Positions 61,731 to 64,000 of a stretch of 64,000 nt of DNA are shown here, piece by piece. The notes beneath the pieces were generated by a model. It was not told the origin of the DNA, made no database searches, and saw nothing but the letters and a program-made list of their open reading frames with translations. The stretch spans positions 6,895 through 70,894 of the forward strand of contig CABRIC010000004.1 in NCBI GenBank assembly GCA_902470905.1. Direction: 5' to 3'. This DNA comes from an uncultured Collinsella sp. GTDB taxonomy: Bacteria > Actinomycetota > Coriobacteriia > Coriobacteriales > Coriobacteriaceae. A program made the position numbers and the translations under genes. Each line of letters begins with the position of its first letter. The first letter of the stretch is position 1.

Positions 61731-62411
61731 ATGGAGGCTTACAAGCAAGAGTTCATCAAGTTTATGGTCGAGTCCGACGTCCTTAAGTTCGGCAGCTTTA
61801 CGCTCAAGAGCGGCCGTCAGTCCCCGTTCTTTATGAACGCCGGCGCTTACGTGACGGGCTATCAGCTCAAGAAGCTGGGCGAGTATTACGCCCAGGCCAT
61901 CCACGATAACTTTGGCGACGACTTTGATGTGCTGTTTGGACCGGCCTACAAGGGTATTCCGCTGGCCGTCGTGACCGCAATTGCCTACCACGAGCTGTAC
62001 GGCAAGGAGGTCAAGTACTGCTGCGACCGCAAGGAGGCCAAGGACCACGGTGCCGATAAGGGCAACCTGCTGGGTTATGAGCCCAAGGACGGCGACCGTG
62101 TGGTCATGGTCGAGGACGTTACCACCAGCGGCAAGTCCATCGACGAGACCTATCCCAAGGTCAAGGCTGCTGCCGATGTCGAGATCAAGGGCCTGATCGT
62201 GTCCCTCAACCGCATGGAGGTCGGCAAGGGCGGTGTGACCACCGCGCAGAAGGAGATCGAGGCCAAGTACGGTTTCCCCGTCGCGAGCATCGTCTCCATG
62301 GCTGAGGTCGTCGAGACCCTCTACAACCACGAGATCGACGGCAAGGTTGTCATCGACGACGAGCTCAAGACCGCCATCGACGCCTACTACGAGCAGTACG
62401 GAGCACGTTAG
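61731..62411 (+). CDS. pyrE: Orotate phosphoribosyltransferase
   Basis: A 226-residue enzyme that makes orotidine monophosphate from orotate and PRPP. It contains LKSGRQSPFFMNAGAYVTG, FGPAYKGIPLAV and the PRPP-binding block VVMVEDVTTSGKSI. The length is typical of the longer PyrE type. The start follows AGAGGA. Divergent from the mgtA leader; no other pyr genes are in the window. Confidence 0.95.
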   Translation: MEAYKQEFIKFMVESDVLKFGSFTLKSGRQSPFFMNAGAYVTGYQLKKLGEYYAQAIHDNFGDDFDVLFGPAYKGIPLAVVTAIAYHELYGKEVKYCCDRKEAKDHGADKGNLLGYEPKDGDRVVMVEDVTTSGKSIDETYPKVKAAADVEIKGLIVSLNRMEVGKGGVTTAQKEIEAKYGFPVASIVSMAEVVETLYNHEIDGKVVIDDELKTAIDAYYEQYGAR

Positions 62412-62439
62412 TTACGGCGTTTTACCAAACGCCGTAACT
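62410..62439. terminator. Hairpin overlapping the pyrE stop
   Basis: AGTTACGGCGTTT / AAACGCCGTAACT, 13 perfect pairs with TACC loop. It begins inside the stop codon TAG. No T-run. Confidence 0.6.
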
Positions 62440-62486
62440 GCTCGACGCTGCGCGGGCCGCATTTGGACAATCTGACGTTCAACTTC

Positions 62487-62515
62487 AAGGGCGCGACCAG
62501 AAGGTCAGCGCCCTT
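62487..62515 (+). terminator. Terminator downstream of pyrE
   Basis: AAGGGCGCGACC / GGTCAGCGCCCTT, 12 pairs with one bulged A, followed by TCGTTTCG. Confidence 0.65.
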
Positions 62516-62585
62516 TCGTTTCGCGTCGCCTTGCCTCAAATGCGACCCGCTCGCTGTCGTTGCCGAAACATCGGCGTTGCCGGAC

Positions 62586-62615
62586 TAGTCATTGGGGACG
62601 TTCATAAATGACTAC
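62586..62615. repeat. Dispersed repeat R5 (TAGTCATT family)
   Basis: TAGTCATT / AATGACTA around GGGGACGTTCATAA, the short form of the family. Confidence 0.75.
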
Positions 62616-62623
62616 TCAGGAAT

Positions 62624-62687
62624 GAGCGTGGATAATCTCCCGTTTTTGGCCTGTGTGCAGGCTCAAAGTGGGAGATTATCCACGCTC
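62624..62687. terminator. Bidirectional 18-bp-stem hairpin
   Basis: GAGCGTGGATAATCTCCC and its exact complement around a 28-base loop, followed by GCTTTAATTT. It lies 27 bases past the Fic stop on the minus strand. Confidence 0.65.
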
Positions 62688-62713
62688 GCTTTAATTTGCC
62701 TGGGTTGCGATGC

Positions 62714-63886
62714 CTATCTAATCGGCTCGGCGTCTTCCCTGAGAATCGAAAGATACTCTTCATACCCGTACTGCCGGTATCTCTGTCTTGACTCGTCGAG
62801 CGGACGGAGGATACCCAATTCTTCAAATGATTTGACGAGCGAGCTCGCGGTACTCCTGCCGATATCGAGTTGGGCAGCGATGAATGCGGTGTCGACGATG
62901 GGGTGCTCTTCAAGAATGCCCAACAGCCTTTGCCCGTTTGCAGCAGTCCTTCCGAGATTTTCGGTAATGGTTGCTGTGGAACGGTTATGGAGGTCAACAA
63001 GGTTTTTTAAAGACCCTACCGAGTCCTTCGCACTCTCGAGAAGACTGTTGCAGAAAAACTCTATCCATTCCTCGTAAGTGCCTCTCTCCCTTACGGATGT
63101 GAGTTGCCGGTAGTACTCGCTTCGGTTTTTCTTGAACTGGAACGATGGATAGAACAAGCAAGAATGAAGAACGCCATCATTGATGAGCATAAGTGTAATG
63201 AGAAGCCTGCCCAGGCGACCGTTTCCGTCTAGGAATGGATGGGCAGTTTCAAATTGGTAATGGACGAGCGCCGCCCGCACAATCGGATCCATTTCGACTT
63301 GAGGCTCATTGATAAAGCGTTCGAGGTCCTGGAGCGTGTTACTCAAATCTTCAATGTTTGGAGGGACAAACGATGCGGTTGCAATGGTGCAGCCTGAGGG
63401 GCCAATCCAGTTTTGTGAGGAGCGCAGCTCGCCTGGATTCTTCTCCGTTCCGCGCACTCCGTCCAGCAGGACCGCATGAACTTGCCTAAGAAGTCTCGTG
63501 CACAAGGGCATCTTTTTGAGCAGTTCTACGCCGCGGTCGACAGCACGGACGTAATTCACGACGTCTGCGACATCTTTATGATGGAGTTGTGTTTGTGATG
63601 GACTAAGTAGGTCGTCAAACGTGCACTGGGTTCCCTCAATTTGCGAAGAAAGGAGTGCTTCTTTGCGCACGTACATTGTCAGATACATGTCGGCGTTGGG
63701 AACAAAGTAGAGCATGCCTTCAAGCTCTCCAAGCTTTCGTGAGCATGCGGAAAGCGTGCGATAGGTTTCCTCGGTGAGGTTTAGCTGCCTCAATGATTGC
63801 AAGGGCGTTGGAAAAAACGAATAGTAAGCCAATTTCCCCGATAGATTATTGCGGAGCGTTCCCTGGCCGTTCTCCTCGATTTGCAT
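62714..63886 (-). CDS. Fic-domain protein with N-terminal inhibitory helix and C-terminal HTH
   Basis: A 390-residue putative AMP-transferase. The inhibitory motif is SSQIEG near residue 80 (S-x-x-x-E-G, class II), and the catalytic loop HPFLDGNGRLGR is intact. A C-terminal winged-helix-like part (VDTAFIAAQLDIGRSTASSLVKSFEELGIL) suggests DNA binding or autoregulation. The gene is visibly less GC-rich than its neighbours, a sign of transfer. The start ATG 63886 has GGAGGG four bases upstream and is preferred over ATG 63898, which overlaps that site. Confidence 0.88.
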   Translation of the reverse strand: MQIEENGQGTLRNNLSGKLAYYSFFPTPLQSLRQLNLTEETYRTLSACSRKLGELEGMLYFVPNADMYLTMYVRKEALLSSQIEGTQCTFDDLLSPSQTQLHHKDVADVVNYVRAVDRGVELLKKMPLCTRLLRQVHAVLLDGVRGTEKNPGELRSSQNWIGPSGCTIATASFVPPNIEDLSNTLQDLERFINEPQVEMDPIVRAALVHYQFETAHPFLDGNGRLGRLLITLMLINDGVLHSCLFYPSFQFKKNRSEYYRQLTSVRERGTYEEWIEFFCNSLLESAKDSVGSLKNLVDLHNRSTATITENLGRTAANGQRLLGILEEHPIVDTAFIAAQLDIGRSTASSLVKSFEELGILRPLDESRQRYRQYGYEEYLSILREDAEPIR

Positions 63887-63915
63887 CGCGCCCTCCATAT
63901 CTTTAGTGCCGGAAA

Positions 63916-63953
63916 CTCGTTATTAGGCTAATCATATCAATTCTAATAACGAG
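63916..63953 (-). promoter_or_regulatory. Operator-like inverted repeat over the fic promoter
   Basis: CTCGTTATTAG / CTAATAACGAG, 11 perfect pairs 16 bases apart. On the minus strand the -10-like box TATGAT (63931-63936) lies between the arms. Its -35 would fall beyond 63953, where the genomic sequence ends. A repressor bound here would block fic transcription. Confidence 0.55.
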
Positions 63954-64000
63954 CTGTCTCTTATACACATCTCCGAGCCCACGAGACGCTACGCTATCTC
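63954..64000. other. Nextera sequencing adapter (artefact)
   Basis: 63954-63972 is the 19-base transposon mosaic end CTGTCTCTTATACACATCT. 63973-63987 is CCGAGCCCACGAGAC of the i7 adapter, 63988-63995 GCTACGCT looks like an i7 index, and ATCTC begins the P7 primer. Not genomic; it should be trimmed. Confidence 0.97.

Overview
The window looks like chromosome from a gut Coriobacteriia member, most probably Collinsella. It is GC-rich, has an Ech-type [NiFe] hydrogenase, an LPxTG adhesin built from pilin-like repeats, a membrane-anchored LuxR regulator, and an NRAMP-related metal transporter of the kind known from Eggerthella. This is recognition from memory, not a database match. The right end is not biological: the last 47 bases are Nextera library adapter with an i7 index, so the contig truly ends at 63953.

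Layout. 1-2880: folate synthesis (folP-folK fusion, 5' end missing), a degenerate biotin-ligase-like gene, and coaX on the other strand. 3077-3700: an initiator tRNA-Met, then six 57-nt palindromes at an almost exact 80-bp period. 3843-6716: an old-yellow-enzyme reductase and an orphan IS3-OrfA-like HTH protein. 6893-12572: a complete five-gene Ech hydrogenase operon with subunits A and B fused. 12671-20130: a 2094-residue LPxTG adhesin, flanked on each side by two members of one palindromic element family. 20161-29174: a two-component system divergent from an ABC-2 exporter, then a MacB/FtsX-type ABC transporter bracketed by dispersed repeats. 29428-37733: a DUF362 ferredoxin-like protein, a hydrolase, hemolysin III and CorC/CNNM-type membrane proteins, a small PRC/YtxH operon and a polysaccharide-deacetylase-like protein that has lost its catalytic residues.

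37848-41177: a structured leader followed by a PRC/MgtE-N/CBS protein and an NRAMP-related transporter, a probable Mg2+/Mn2+ uptake operon. 41694-47475: OatA-like O-acetyltransferase, ribokinase plus nucleoside hydrolase, luxS and a DUF4867 gene. 47484-47940: two more 57-nt palindromes, a 22-bp-stem hairpin, a remnant of a GH1 glucosidase and another dispersed repeat. 48056-52365: zinc-ribbon proteins, an SPFH-domain protein and a lipoprotein. 52556-58390: an overlapping response regulator / kinase / pseudokinase-like trio divergent from a membrane-bound LuxR regulator. 58523-61504: mgtA with a 23-codon leader ORF in its 5' leader. 61731-63886: pyrE and a Fic protein.

Three themes connect the genes. 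Magnesium or manganese handling appears twice (the NRAMP-related operon and mgtA), each with a long, possibly regulatory 5' leader. Cell-surface biology recurs in the adhesin, OatA, the deacetylase-like protein and the ABC exporters with sensors. The intergenic space is unusually rich in palindromic repeat families: I count at least five, and the 57-nt/80-bp family and the adhesin-flanking family are the most striking unexplained structures.
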